Shown here in pieces: positions 1 to 7,793 of a stretch of 51,460 bases of DNA (position 1 is its first letter; each line of letters opens with the position of its first letter). The notes beneath the pieces were generated by a model that worked only from the letters and a program-made list of their open reading frames with translations, had not been told where the DNA came from and did not search any database. Source of the DNA: Jiangella anatolica. GTDB taxonomy: Bacteria; Actinomycetota; Actinomycetes; Jiangellales; Jiangellaceae. The stretch spans positions 1-51,460 of the forward strand of contig NZ_POTW01000044.1 in assembly GCF_003236295.1 (NCBI RefSeq). Direction: 5' to 3'. A program made the translations under genes and the position numbers.

Positions 1-109
1 GGGAGACTCCCATCGCAGCGGCGATGTGGGCCTGGGGCCAGCCGGCCCGGTGGCGTTGAACGATCAGGCGGCGACCATGCACGGTCAGCCGGGCACTACC
101 GTGGGACAC
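1..109 (-). CDS. IS481-family transposase, N-terminal 36 residues (cut by window edge)
   Basis: Reading the minus strand from a GTG at 109 gives a peptide starting MSHGSARLTVHGRRL and continuing with QRHRAGWPQAHIAAAMGVS. This is the classic opening of actinobacterial IS481 transposases, the first helix-turn-helix that binds the element ends; the DDE catalytic core lies beyond the window. A GGAGG ribosome binding site sits five bases before the GTG. The frame is open to base 2 with no stop. Only the N-terminus is visible, so whether the element is intact cannot be judged. Confidence 0.75.
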   Translation of the reverse strand, partial: MSHGSARLTVHGRRLIVQRHRAGWPQAHIAAAMGVS

Positions 110-147
110 GAGAACCTCCGGGTGGAGCGGGCCTTCGACAAGCCACA
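1..147 (-). mobile_element. IS481-like insertion sequence, left end only
   Basis: The window opens inside what looks like an IS481-family element lying on the minus strand. The support is the transposase N-terminus read from base 109 down to base 1. The element probably ends near 147, where the minus strand begins TGTGGCTTGTC, a TG-starting end typical of the family; this boundary is inferred because the other end is outside the window. On the far side of the boundary an Abi-like reading frame begins without a start codon, which fits insertion into that gene. Confidence 0.55.
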
Positions 148-166
148 TCCCATTCGGAGGTTCTCG
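109..166. repeat. 12-bp inverted repeat between transposase start and Abi remnant
   Basis: CGAGAACCTCCG at 109-120 is matched by its exact complement CGGAGGTTCTCG at 155-166, with 34 bases between them. The left arm covers the transposase ribosome binding site, so a fold here could hide the start. The right arm lies just outside the proposed element end. It may be a coincidence or may mark the true element end slightly further right. Confidence 0.45.
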
Positions 167-635
167 TTCGTTCAACCAGGCTCGCCGCTACCAACGTCCT
201 GGCCGGGTACAGCTAGCGCCGTACCGAGCGGCGTGCGGCGGCGACCTCGGCCTCGCCGTCCTGCTGTACGCGTGGAACTCCGACGTGTCTGCGGCCTTCT
301 GGAGCACGATCGGACATCTCGAGATCGTGGTCCGGAATGCCATGCACGACCAGCTCACGGCGTGGTCGACCGGTCGGTTCGGCGAACCTCGCTGGTACAA
401 GGACCCCGGTCGCCTGCTGAGCGACCGGGGTCGTCAGGACGTCGCCGAAGCACGCCGCCGCGCCACGGCCCGCGGCCGGATCGCCCACCACGAGCCCATA
501 CACAACCGCCCACTTCGCGAGCAGCACGTGGCCGCGATGACCGCCGCCAACTGGATCTGTCCGGTCTCGGCCGGCTGGATGGCCGGGCTGTCGTCCGTGC
601 CGCAGGTATTGGAGCGACGACCCGGCCCGGCCTGA
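148..635 (+). pseudogene. Abi-like family protein remnant (lost N-terminus and middle)
   Basis: The frame reads QLAPYRAACGGD, then LYAWN, then a GHLEIVVRNAMHDQL segment, and later RIAHHEPIH followed by a WICP segment. These are landmark motifs of the Abi-like (Abi_2-type, abortive-infection related) family, usually about 220-240 residues long. The recognisable coding frame runs from about base 171, but there is no ATG or GTG before the internal GTG at 285, which lies inside conserved sequence. The usual GFWR-type central block between the RRATARG and RIAHHEP segments is missing, as if about 70 codons were deleted in frame. An IS481-like element abuts the 5' side. A non-functional relic is the best reading. 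It ends two bases from the convergent beta-helix gene. Confidence 0.7.
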
Positions 636-637
636 GC

Positions 638-2749
638 TCAACTCACCAGCTGGTACCCGAACTGCACCTCGAGGTCCTGCGCGCCGCTGGCTCCGGACAC
701 TCGCAGCCGCAGCCGCTTGGGCGCACTGACCGCGTCGACCGCCGGCGGCGCCGTCAGCTGGATGGTCTGCAGCGACGTCGTCGCGGCCTGCGCCGCGCCC
801 GCAGTGGCGCCGCCGGCCTCGAGCTGGACGTTGCAGCTGCCGGCCCCGGTCACCCGGGTCACCCGGGTGATGCGGATGCGCTGGCCGTCCAGGTAGAGCA
901 GGTTGGCGAAGTCGTACACGCCGTCGGCGACGGCGCCGGGGACGCGGGCGGTCAGCCGGCCGTCGAGCTGCTCCATGCCCTTGTTGCCGAAGATCCGGGT
1001 CTGCGCGTTCTGCGTCCCGTTGATCAAGTAGGGCGCGACCGGGTTGCCGGCGAGGTCGTTGTTGCTGATCAGCACGTCGGGCGCGGCGCTGATCAGGCCG
1101 TAGTCCTGACGGTGGAGGCCCTCGGCCAGTCGACCGAGGATGTTGCCGGTGACGACCACCTTCGAGGCGGTGGGCCGGATGTTGATGCCGGTGCCGGTGC
1201 GCACGGCCAGGCCGCCGCCGCTGTAGGTGCCGCCCAGCGACGCGCCGATGAGGTCGACGCGGGTGGCGTCGATGACGGTGACCTCCCAGGTGCCGTTGGC
1301 GCCAACGGCCCCGCCGACCTGCTCGATGCGGATGCGGTCCCCGGTCTCCCAGCCGTGCGCGGCAGCGGTGGTGACCCGGACGCCACCGGAGCCGTTGCTC
1401 GCCACGCCGGTGATCGCGAGACCGTAGTCGAGGTGGGCGAAGCGGCCGTTGTTGCCGATGGTGCAGCCGGTGATGGTGACCCGGGTCGAGGCGATGTCGA
1501 TGCCGTTGCGGCCCGAGCCGCGGATCACGCAGCCGGTGAACAGCGCACCGCCGGTGAACGTCTCGAGGATGCGGACGTTGTCGAACACGCCGTCGCAGGA
1601 GATGTAGCAGTTGGCGAACTTCGCCTGCGCGCCCTTCTCCAGGAGCACCGGGTAGCCGTAGCCGTTCTCGAACCCGCCGCCCTCGAAGTACAGGAACTTC
1701 GGCAGGCTCTTGTCGTCGGGCGTCGGGTCACCGGGACGGGGCTGGATGGTGTTGCGCATCCAGATGCCGTGCCGCCCGAACAGGATCGCGACCCCGATGA
1801 ACTTGATCGACCCGCCCAGGCCGTCGATGACGACGTTGTCGGTATTGCGGTTCGCGGTGCCGGCCGCGATGGCGCACTCGACGAACTCGACCGGGTCCGC
1901 CCGGGACTCGTCGGACTCGCCGTTGAGCAGGATCACCTGCTCGCCGTGGAACTCGTTCCAGACGCAGTTGAGGAACCGCACGGTGTTGCACGAGCGCAGC
2001 AGGATGCCGTTGTAGCCGAGCCGGGACCGCACGTTCTGGAACGTCAGCATGTAGTTGCCGTCGTCCTTCTCCGGGCCGATCCGCTCGGTGCGGATCATGT
2101 ACCCGCCCTTGAGGTCGACGCCCTGGAGCTGCAGGTCGCGGAAGCCGCCGCCGTGGCAGCCGGCGAGCACGAAGCCGTCGGCGGTGCCGGTCGCGATGAG
2201 GTACTGGGTCCCGGTGTCGAGGGAGTCGGTCGGGCCGACGCCGCGGAAGGTGATGGGCACCCGCTCGACCCGGATGGTCTGCTGGATGCGGATCTTGCCG
2301 GGGCCGAACTCGATGATGCCGCCGGTCGGCAGCGCGTCGACGGCCTTCTGGACGCGGGCGGAGTCGTCGACGTCGCCGACGCCCAGACAGCCGAAGTCGG
2401 CGAGGTTCAGGGTGGTCGAGGCGGGGCGCTTCCACCGGCCGGTGGCGACGCCGGCGACGGCGAAGATGGTGCCGTCGTTCTCCGGCTCGGTGGAGGTGGC
2501 GTCCCAGTACAGCAGGCCGCCGCCGATGCCGGGAATGTCCTTCCAGTAGCCGAGCAGGTGGACCCGCTCACCGTGGACCGAGCCGGCCACCAGGTCCAGG
2601 TGGTGGTCGACGGTCTGGATGGCGGCCAGCGCGGCGCGTGGGGCGGCGGCCGCGGACGGCGCGAGAGCGGCGCCGCCGGCGGCGGCCAGGCCGGCGACTC
2701 CGATGGCGGACAACCCGCGGCGGCTGATCGTGCGTTCACCTGTGCTCAT
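638..2749 (-). CDS. Tat-exported right-handed beta-helix protein (pectate-lyase-like)
   Basis: 703 residues. The start at 2749 is set by AAGGAG seven bases upstream; open frame further upstream is non-coding. The N-terminus has a twin-arginine signal (ISRRGLSA, RR at 10-11) and an Ala-rich segment ending near residue 36. From about residue 120 a LADFG..GVGDVDDS segment matches the start of the pectate-lyase superfamily fold (PF12708-like), followed by many short beta-strand turns with Asn ladders to about residue 640. At about 450-515 an inserted module (HGWETGDRIRI..GANGTWEVTVID) resembles small domains found in phage tail fibres. It is the last gene of the operon, 107 bases after the permease. 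A secreted polysaccharide lyase, hydrolase or binding protein is likely; catalytic residues cannot be assigned, so substrate is unknown. Confidence 0.82.
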   Translation of the reverse strand: MSTGERTISRRGLSAIGVAGLAAAGGAALAPSAAAAPRAALAAIQTVDHHLDLVAGSVHGERVHLLGYWKDIPGIGGGLLYWDATSTEPENDGTIFAVAGVATGRWKRPASTTLNLADFGCLGVGDVDDSARVQKAVDALPTGGIIEFGPGKIRIQQTIRVERVPITFRGVGPTDSLDTGTQYLIATGTADGFVLAGCHGGGFRDLQLQGVDLKGGYMIRTERIGPEKDDGNYMLTFQNVRSRLGYNGILLRSCNTVRFLNCVWNEFHGEQVILLNGESDESRADPVEFVECAIAAGTANRNTDNVVIDGLGGSIKFIGVAILFGRHGIWMRNTIQPRPGDPTPDDKSLPKFLYFEGGGFENGYGYPVLLEKGAQAKFANCYISCDGVFDNVRILETFTGGALFTGCVIRGSGRNGIDIASTRVTITGCTIGNNGRFAHLDYGLAITGVASNGSGGVRVTTAAAHGWETGDRIRIEQVGGAVGANGTWEVTVIDATRVDLIGASLGGTYSGGGLAVRTGTGINIRPTASKVVVTGNILGRLAEGLHRQDYGLISAAPDVLISNNDLAGNPVAPYLINGTQNAQTRIFGNKGMEQLDGRLTARVPGAVADGVYDFANLLYLDGQRIRITRVTRVTGAGSCNVQLEAGGATAGAAQAATTSLQTIQLTAPPAVDAVSAPKRLRLRVSGASGAQDLEVQFGYQLVS

Positions 2750-2783
2750 GCGATCACTCCTTCGTGAGGGCGTGGCGAGACGA

Positions 2784-2806
2784 CGGGCGCGCGGGGGACG
2801 CGCCCG
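2784..2806 (-). terminator. GC-rich hairpin between permease and beta-helix gene
   Basis: CGGGCGCG at 2784-2791 pairs exactly with CGCGCCCG at 2799-2806 around a 7-base loop. It lies in the only sizeable gap of the operon and has no T-run. It could act as an attenuator or mRNA stabiliser that sets the level of the last gene. Confidence 0.4.
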
Positions 2807-2856
2807 ACGGGTGTGAACAGATCCGAGCGGTGGGACGGACAGCGACGGCGGGCGGC

Positions 2857-3801
2857 TCAGCCCTTGACCGCGCCGATGAGCATTCCCTTCGCGAAGTGGC
2901 GTTGCAGGAACGGGTAGACGAGGGCGATCGGGACCAGGCTGATGACGAGGATCGCCATCTGCAGGGACTGCGCCGGCGGCATCACGGTGCCGGCGATGTC
3001 CGCGGTGTCGACGCCGAACGCGGCGTTGTCGACGACGTAGGTGCGCAGCACCAGCTGCAACGGCCACTTCTCGGTGTCGTTGATGTAGAGGACGGCGTTG
3101 AAGAACGCGTTCCAGTAGGCGACGGCGTTGAACAGCCCGATCACCGCGATGACCGCCTTCGACAGCGGCAGCACGATGCGGGTGAGGATCTGCAGCTCGT
3201 TCGCGCCGTCGATGCGCGCGGCGTCGACCAGCTCGCCGGGGATCTCCTGGAAGAACGCTCTCATGATGATCACCTGGAACGCCCCGACCATCGTCGGCAG
3301 GATCAGCGACCAGTAGGAATCGAGCAGCCCCAGCTGCCGCACCGTCAGGTATGTCGGGATCATGCCCGGGGTGAAGAACAGCGTGAACAGGACGGTGAGC
3401 AGGATCGGCTTGTGCAGGAAGCTGCCGGCCCGGCTCAGCGAGTACGCGAGCAGCGTGACGCAGGTGAGCGACAGCGCCGTCCCGGCGACCGTGATGCCGA
3501 TGGAGACCATCAGCGCCCGGCTCACCACGCCGCCGGAGAGGATCGCCCGGTAGGCGTCGAGGTTGGGCCGCTCCGGCCAGAGCACGTAGCCGCCGGCCTC
3601 GGTGACCTGCTGCTGGTCGGCCAGGCTGGTGGACACGACGGCCAGGAACGGCAGGATCACCAGGGCGCAGGCGATCAGCAGCACGATGCCCTTGAGGCCG
3701 CGGACGGGCAGGCCCGGCTGTGGCGTCCCGGCGATCATGCGTTGCCGCCGGGCCCGGCCGCCGTCGCCGCGTCGCTCGTCGCGGATGATCGTGTCGGTCA
3801 C
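2857..3801 (-). CDS. Sugar ABC transporter permease (YtcP/LplC type)
   Basis: 314 residues, six predicted membrane segments beginning near residue 38 (GIVLLIACALVILPFLAVV). The inner-membrane coupling loop carries the EAA-type motif DAARIDGANELQI, and the protein ends with the HFAKGMLIGAVKG tail common to this group. The family pairs with LplB-type permeases to import oligosaccharides. The GTG start at 3801 overlaps the preceding permease stop by four bases (GTGA), so the two are translationally coupled. No ATP-binding subunit is encoded nearby. Confidence 0.9.
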   Translation of the reverse strand: MTDTIIRDERRGDGGRARRQRMIAGTPQPGLPVRGLKGIVLLIACALVILPFLAVVSTSLADQQQVTEAGGYVLWPERPNLDAYRAILSGGVVSRALMVSIGITVAGTALSLTCVTLLAYSLSRAGSFLHKPILLTVLFTLFFTPGMIPTYLTVRQLGLLDSYWSLILPTMVGAFQVIIMRAFFQEIPGELVDAARIDGANELQILTRIVLPLSKAVIAVIGLFNAVAYWNAFFNAVLYINDTEKWPLQLVLRTYVVDNAAFGVDTADIAGTVMPPAQSLQMAILVISLVPIALVYPFLQRHFAKGMLIGAVKG

Positions 3802-4874
3802 TTCGAGTACACCCCTCTCTCGCCGAGCAGGTGCGCGACCTTGTTGGCGCCCAGCACCAGGACGACGCCGACCAGCCCCTTGACCAGGCCGACCGCCGCC
3901 GACACGCCCCAGTTCCCGCCGATGACGCCGTTGAAGTAGACGTAGGTGTCCAGCACTTCCGCGGCGTCGGCGCCGACCTGTTGCTGCTGCAGCAGGATCT
4001 GTTCGAAGCCGACGGTCAGCACGTCGCCGAGCTTGAGGATGAGCAGCAGCACGATCACGCCGCGGATGCTCGGCAGCGTGACGTGCCACAGCTGCCGCAG
4101 CCGGGACGCGCCGTCGACCGCGCTGGCCTCGTACAGCTCCATGTCGACCCGCGACAGCGCGGCCAGGAAGATGATCGTTCCCCAGCCGGCGTCCTTCCAG
4201 ATCACCTGCGACGTGATCAGCGTGAGGAACATGTCCGGGTTGCCGAAGATCGACAGCGTGGCCCAGTCGTGCGAGCGGAGGAAGTTGTTCAGCAGGCCGG
4301 CGTTGCCCAGCATGTGCTGGAAGATCGCGACGACGACCACCCACGACATGAAGTGCGGCAGGTACAGGATCGACTGCGCCACCCGCTTGAGCCGCTCGCT
4401 GAGCATCGAGTTCAGCAGCAGCGCCAGCGCGATCGGCACCGGGAACACGACCACGATCTGCACGAACGAGATGACCAGCGTGTTCGTCAGCGCGTTGACG
4501 AACGCCGGGTCGCCGTTGAGGATCACGTCGAAGTTGTCGAACCCGACCCACGGCGAGTCCCAGATGCCGATGTAGGGCTGGTAGTCCTTGAACGCGATGA
4601 CGTTGCCGATGAGCGGCACGTAGTTGAACAACAGCACGACCAGCAGCCCTGGCACGCCGAGCAGCAGCAGGAACCGGTCGCGGCGGAACCGCACCCGGCG
4701 CGACGCGCGCGGGCCGTGCGCGCCCGCCGGCCCGGCCCCGTGCGTCCGGCCGGCGCCGTCGCCCCCACGGGTCCCGGCTCCCCGGCCGGTCCCGCGTCCC
4801 AGGCCGAGCCGGCGCCATCGGCCCGGCCGGGGGTCCCGGCCGGCGGCCGACGTCGTCTCTAGCTCTGTGGCCAT
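3798..4874 (-). CDS. Sugar ABC transporter permease (LplB type)
   Basis: 358 residues. After an unusual Gly/Arg-rich N-terminal tail of about 65 residues come six membrane segments, starting with FLLLLGVPGLLVVLLFNYVPL, and the coupling motif EASAVDGASRLRQL. NYVPLIGNVIAFKDYQP is typical of LplB/YtcP-linked oligosaccharide permeases. The ATG at 4874 has a GGAGG site four to five bases upstream, so the long tail appears to be translated. It follows the binding protein gene by 28 bases and overlaps the second permease by four. Confidence 0.9.
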   Translation of the reverse strand: MATELETTSAAGRDPRPGRWRRLGLGRGTGRGAGTRGGDGAGRTHGAGPAGAHGPRASRRVRFRRDRFLLLLGVPGLLVVLLFNYVPLIGNVIAFKDYQPYIGIWDSPWVGFDNFDVILNGDPAFVNALTNTLVISFVQIVVVFPVPIALALLLNSMLSERLKRVAQSILYLPHFMSWVVVVAIFQHMLGNAGLLNNFLRSHDWATLSIFGNPDMFLTLITSQVIWKDAGWGTIIFLAALSRVDMELYEASAVDGASRLRQLWHVTLPSIRGVIVLLLILKLGDVLTVGFEQILLQQQQVGADAAEVLDTYVYFNGVIGGNWGVSAAVGLVKGLVGVVLVLGANKVAHLLGERGVYSK

Positions 4875-4902
4875 GCTGCCTCCATCGCGCTCGCCCGGTC
4901 GC

Positions 4903-6540
4903 TCAGTGTGCCTCGGCGAACGCGGCCTCGAGCTCGGCGCGGACCTCGTCGCCGCCCTGCCGGCGCCAGTTGTCCACGACGGTGTCCCAGTACTCGATCG
5001 GCTGCCGACCGGCGATGATCTCCAGCGCGCCGTCGTCGGCGATCTTCGTCAGCTGGCCGCCCTTGTTGACGCTGGCGTCGGAGTACAGGCCCTCGGCGGC
5101 ACTGCGCACGATGTTCGGGATGGCGGCCTCCTGGTAGGCGCGCTGCGCGTCGACCCGGGCGCGGTCGCGCGGGCCGAGCACGTGCGGGGAGTCGGCAACG
5201 TACTCCAGCGGCACCTTGACCTCGGTGTCGCCCTGCGCGGTGCGGACCGGTGCGCCGTTCTCCATCGTGTAGTGGGTGCCCTCGATGCCGAACTTGCGGA
5301 ACATGAACTCGCTGGTGCCCAGCGGAGCCGCCAGCCAGTTGCACAGCGCCAGCAGCTGCTGGATGCGCTCGGGGTCGGCCTTCTTGAACGCGGTGTAGCC
5401 GAAGCTGGTGGCGCCGGCCCGGACCACGCCGGGGCCGCCGCCGTCGAACTTCGGCGCCTGCACGGCGCCGACCTCGACCGGGTAGGTGTCGGCCAGGATG
5501 TCCCAGCCGGCGTAGCCGTCGGAGCGGAACGCCAGCGTCCCGTTGCCGAACAGCTCGCGCTCCTGCAGCTTGCCGCCGATCGCGTCGGGGTGGAACACGC
5601 CGGCCTGCACCAGCTCGGCGGTGCGGGCGATGGCCTCCTTGCGCTCCTCGGTCTCGTGCTCGGAGGTGAAGGCGCCGCCCTCCTCCTTCCACGCGTTCGG
5701 GACGCCGAGCATGTTGCCGACGAACGTGATGACGTTCTTGCCGTTGCCGGTGTCGCCGCCACCGAACGCCCACCGGTTGTTCGCGGCGTCGGTGAGGCCC
5801 TCGGCCAGCTCCCTGAACTCGGCGAAGTCGGCCGGCTCGGGGTTCAGACCACGCTCGGCGATGAGGTCGGCGCGGGAGAAGAAGATCGTGCCGACGACGG
5901 CGCGCGGGATCGGCACCGCGTAGATGCCGCCGCCGTAGACCATGTTCGGCCACGAGTCGGCCGGGATGTTGGCCAGGAACGGGTACTCGTTCACCGCGTC
6001 GCCGGAGAGGAACTCCGTCAGGTCCGCGCACAGCCGAGTGAGCACGTCGGAGCGGTTCGCCAGCGTCGTGTTGATCAGCATGATGTCGGGCAGGTCGCCG
6101 CCGGCGAACACGGTCGCCAGCTTGTTCGGGTAGTCCGCCTGCGGCGTCATCGTGAGGTTCAGGTCGGTGCCGACCCGGGTGTTGAGCTCCTGCCAGTAGG
6201 CGTTGTCGCCGGCGGCCGGCGGCAACGGGCCGAGCAGGCTGGTGAGGATCTCGACCGGCTCGGCGCCGGCCAGCGGCGGCGAGCTGAACGCGTCGACCGG
6301 CGTCGGATAGCTGTAGAAGCCGGCCATGACGCCTTCCGGGGTGGCCGGCAGGTCGGGGCTGACCTGGTCCCACGGCGTGTAGGTGGGCAGCCGAACCGCG
6401 TTGTTGGCCGACGCGGCGTCGGACGGGCTCGTCCCGCCTTCGCCGCCGCACGCGGAGAGCAGGCTGGGCGCCGCCACGACGGCGGCCAGGCCGCCGGTGA
6501 CCTCGAGGAACCGCCTGCGACTGATACGCATGTCACTCAT
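4903..6540 (-). CDS. Extracellular solute-binding lipoprotein (LplA/YtcQ type), Tat-exported
   Basis: 545 residues. The N-terminus combines a twin-arginine motif (RISRRRFLE) with a lipobox LSAC, Cys at 31, so it is probably a Tat-exported lipoprotein anchored outside the membrane. The length and the pairing with LplB/YtcP-type permeases fit the large oligosaccharide-binding group. It delivers a glycan fragment to the two permeases encoded next. The ATG at 6540 overlaps the GDSL gene stop by four bases (ATGA) with GGAG eight bases upstream; the later Met in the MRISRRR stretch lacks a good ribosome site. Confidence 0.9.
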   Translation of the reverse strand: MSDMRISRRRFLEVTGGLAAVVAAPSLLSACGGEGGTSPSDAASANNAVRLPTYTPWDQVSPDLPATPEGVMAGFYSYPTPVDAFSSPPLAGAEPVEILTSLLGPLPPAAGDNAYWQELNTRVGTDLNLTMTPQADYPNKLATVFAGGDLPDIMLINTTLANRSDVLTRLCADLTEFLSGDAVNEYPFLANIPADSWPNMVYGGGIYAVPIPRAVVGTIFFSRADLIAERGLNPEPADFAEFRELAEGLTDAANNRWAFGGGDTGNGKNVITFVGNMLGVPNAWKEEGGAFTSEHETEERKEAIARTAELVQAGVFHPDAIGGKLQERELFGNGTLAFRSDGYAGWDILADTYPVEVGAVQAPKFDGGGPGVVRAGATSFGYTAFKKADPERIQQLLALCNWLAAPLGTSEFMFRKFGIEGTHYTMENGAPVRTAQGDTEVKVPLEYVADSPHVLGPRDRARVDAQRAYQEAAIPNIVRSAAEGLYSDASVNKGGQLTKIADDGALEIIAGRQPIEYWDTVVDNWRRQGGDEVRAELEAAFAEAH

Positions 6541-7793
6541 GGGCCTACTCCGATCATGCTCTGAATGAGGGTCCGGGCCGGGTCCAGCAGGGCGAGGTCG
6601 ACGGCGTCGGCCATCGCCTGGTAACCGGCCGGGGTGAGGTGCACGCCGCCGCCGGAGTCGTACTCGGCACGCAGCCGCTGCGGATTCGCCGGGTCGCGGA
6701 CGGCGAGGTCGAAGTCGACGCCGCCGCCGGCACGCACGGCCGCGTTGACCTCCTCGCGGATCGCTTCCTTCTGTTCGGTCCAGCTGGCCGAGCCCAGCCA
6801 CGGCGTGATGGTGCCGCAGAGGAGCCCGATGCCGAGCATCCCGAGCCGCTCGCCGAGCTGACGGTACGCGGCGAGCAGGTCGCCGGCGGTGGCCGCCTTC
6901 CCACTCGCGATGTCGTTGATGCCTTCGACCAGCACGACCGCGTACACGCCGGGGTGCGACAGCACGTCGCGGTCCAGCCGCGCCTGGCTGCTGGGCGAGG
7001 CGCCGTCCCACAGCACGCGGTTGCCGGAGATGCCGGCGTTGACGACGCCGACGGCGGCCGTCGCGGTGTTCGCCAGCAGCCGGCGGGCGAGGAAGTCGGG
7101 CCAGCGCTGGTTGGTGCCGGACACCGAGCCCACGCCGTCGGTGATGGAGTCGCCGAGGCAGACGACGGTGCCGCCGGCCGCGCCGGTCTCGACCGTCACC
7201 TCGTCGATCAGGTACCACTGCGAGATCGGCGTGACGTACGCGGTCGCCGACTCGTCGGCGGCGTGGTCGCCGTCGATGCTCAGGTAGGAGCGCTGGGCGG
7301 CGATGCTGTGCCCGGTGACGTTCGCGACCGGGGTGGCGACGTGGACGCTGACGGCGAGGTCGGCCTGCGCCGGCAGCGTGAGGTCGACGGGGTCGCCGAG
7401 GACGACGGCGCCGGCGGCGATCGTGATGGTGGTCGCGCCGCCGAACGTCACCGCCTTGTTGGTGCCCGGGGTGACGGCGCCGCCGCCGGCGTGCAGGCCG
7501 AGGTGGACCGGGCCGACGGTGATCGGCTCGGCGCCGGCCACGTTGGACAGCCGGACCCGCGGGCTCGTGCCGCCGACGCTGGTGCGCACGATGAACCGGC
7601 CGGTGCGGCCGCCGAACGTGACGCCGTCGAGGCCGTAGGCTCCGGCGCCCCAGGTGCCGGCACGCATGGTGGCCGCCGCGCGGGCCGCGCCCTGGGTCCG
7701 GGCCGGAGTCGTCGCGGCCGCCGGCGTGCCGCCCGCCAGTGCGCCGCCGGCCACCAGGGCCGTCGTGCCGGCGACGAAACTGCGTCGTCTCAT
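6537..7793 (-). CDS. SGNH/GDSL-family esterase, Tat-exported
   Basis: 418 residues. The start at 7793 gives a twin-arginine-type signal (MRRRSFVAG) with an Ala-rich cleavage region near residue 30-40. An N-terminal beta-rich module (to about 200) precedes the SGNH hydrolase domain. Block I is CLGDSITDG (nucleophile Ser), block II Gly lies in NAGISGNRVL, block III is EGINDI, and the Asp-His pair is in YDSGGGVHLTPAGY. Such enzymes remove acyl, often acetyl, groups from polysaccharides. It overlaps both neighbours by ATGA. Removal of ester decorations outside the cell before uptake fits the operon. Confidence 0.85.
   Translation of the reverse strand: MRRRSFVAGTTALVAGGALAGGTPAAATTPARTQGAARAAATMRAGTWGAGAYGLDGVTFGGRTGRFIVRTSVGGTSPRVRLSNVAGAEPITVGPVHLGLHAGGGAVTPGTNKAVTFGGATTITIAAGAVVLGDPVDLTLPAQADLAVSVHVATPVANVTGHSIAAQRSYLSIDGDHAADESATAYVTPISQWYLIDEVTVETGAAGGTVVCLGDSITDGVGSVSGTNQRWPDFLARRLLANTATAAVGVVNAGISGNRVLWDGASPSSQARLDRDVLSHPGVYAVVLVEGINDIASGKAATAGDLLAAYRQLGERLGMLGIGLLCGTITPWLGSASWTEQKEAIREEVNAAVRAGGGVDFDLAVRDPANPQRLRAEYDSGGGVHLTPAGYQAMADAVDLALLDPARTLIQSMIGVGP

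Noticed and set aside
55-67. AACGATCAGG near the left edge as another copy of the array word
   Set aside because: It lacks the following TGAC and lies within the transposase coding sequence; chance match.
26-2767. A 913-codon open frame on the plus strand
   Set aside because: It is antisense to the beta-helix gene and reads as Asp/Val/Gly/Ala-rich low-complexity sequence without any domain; typical GC-rich shadow frame.
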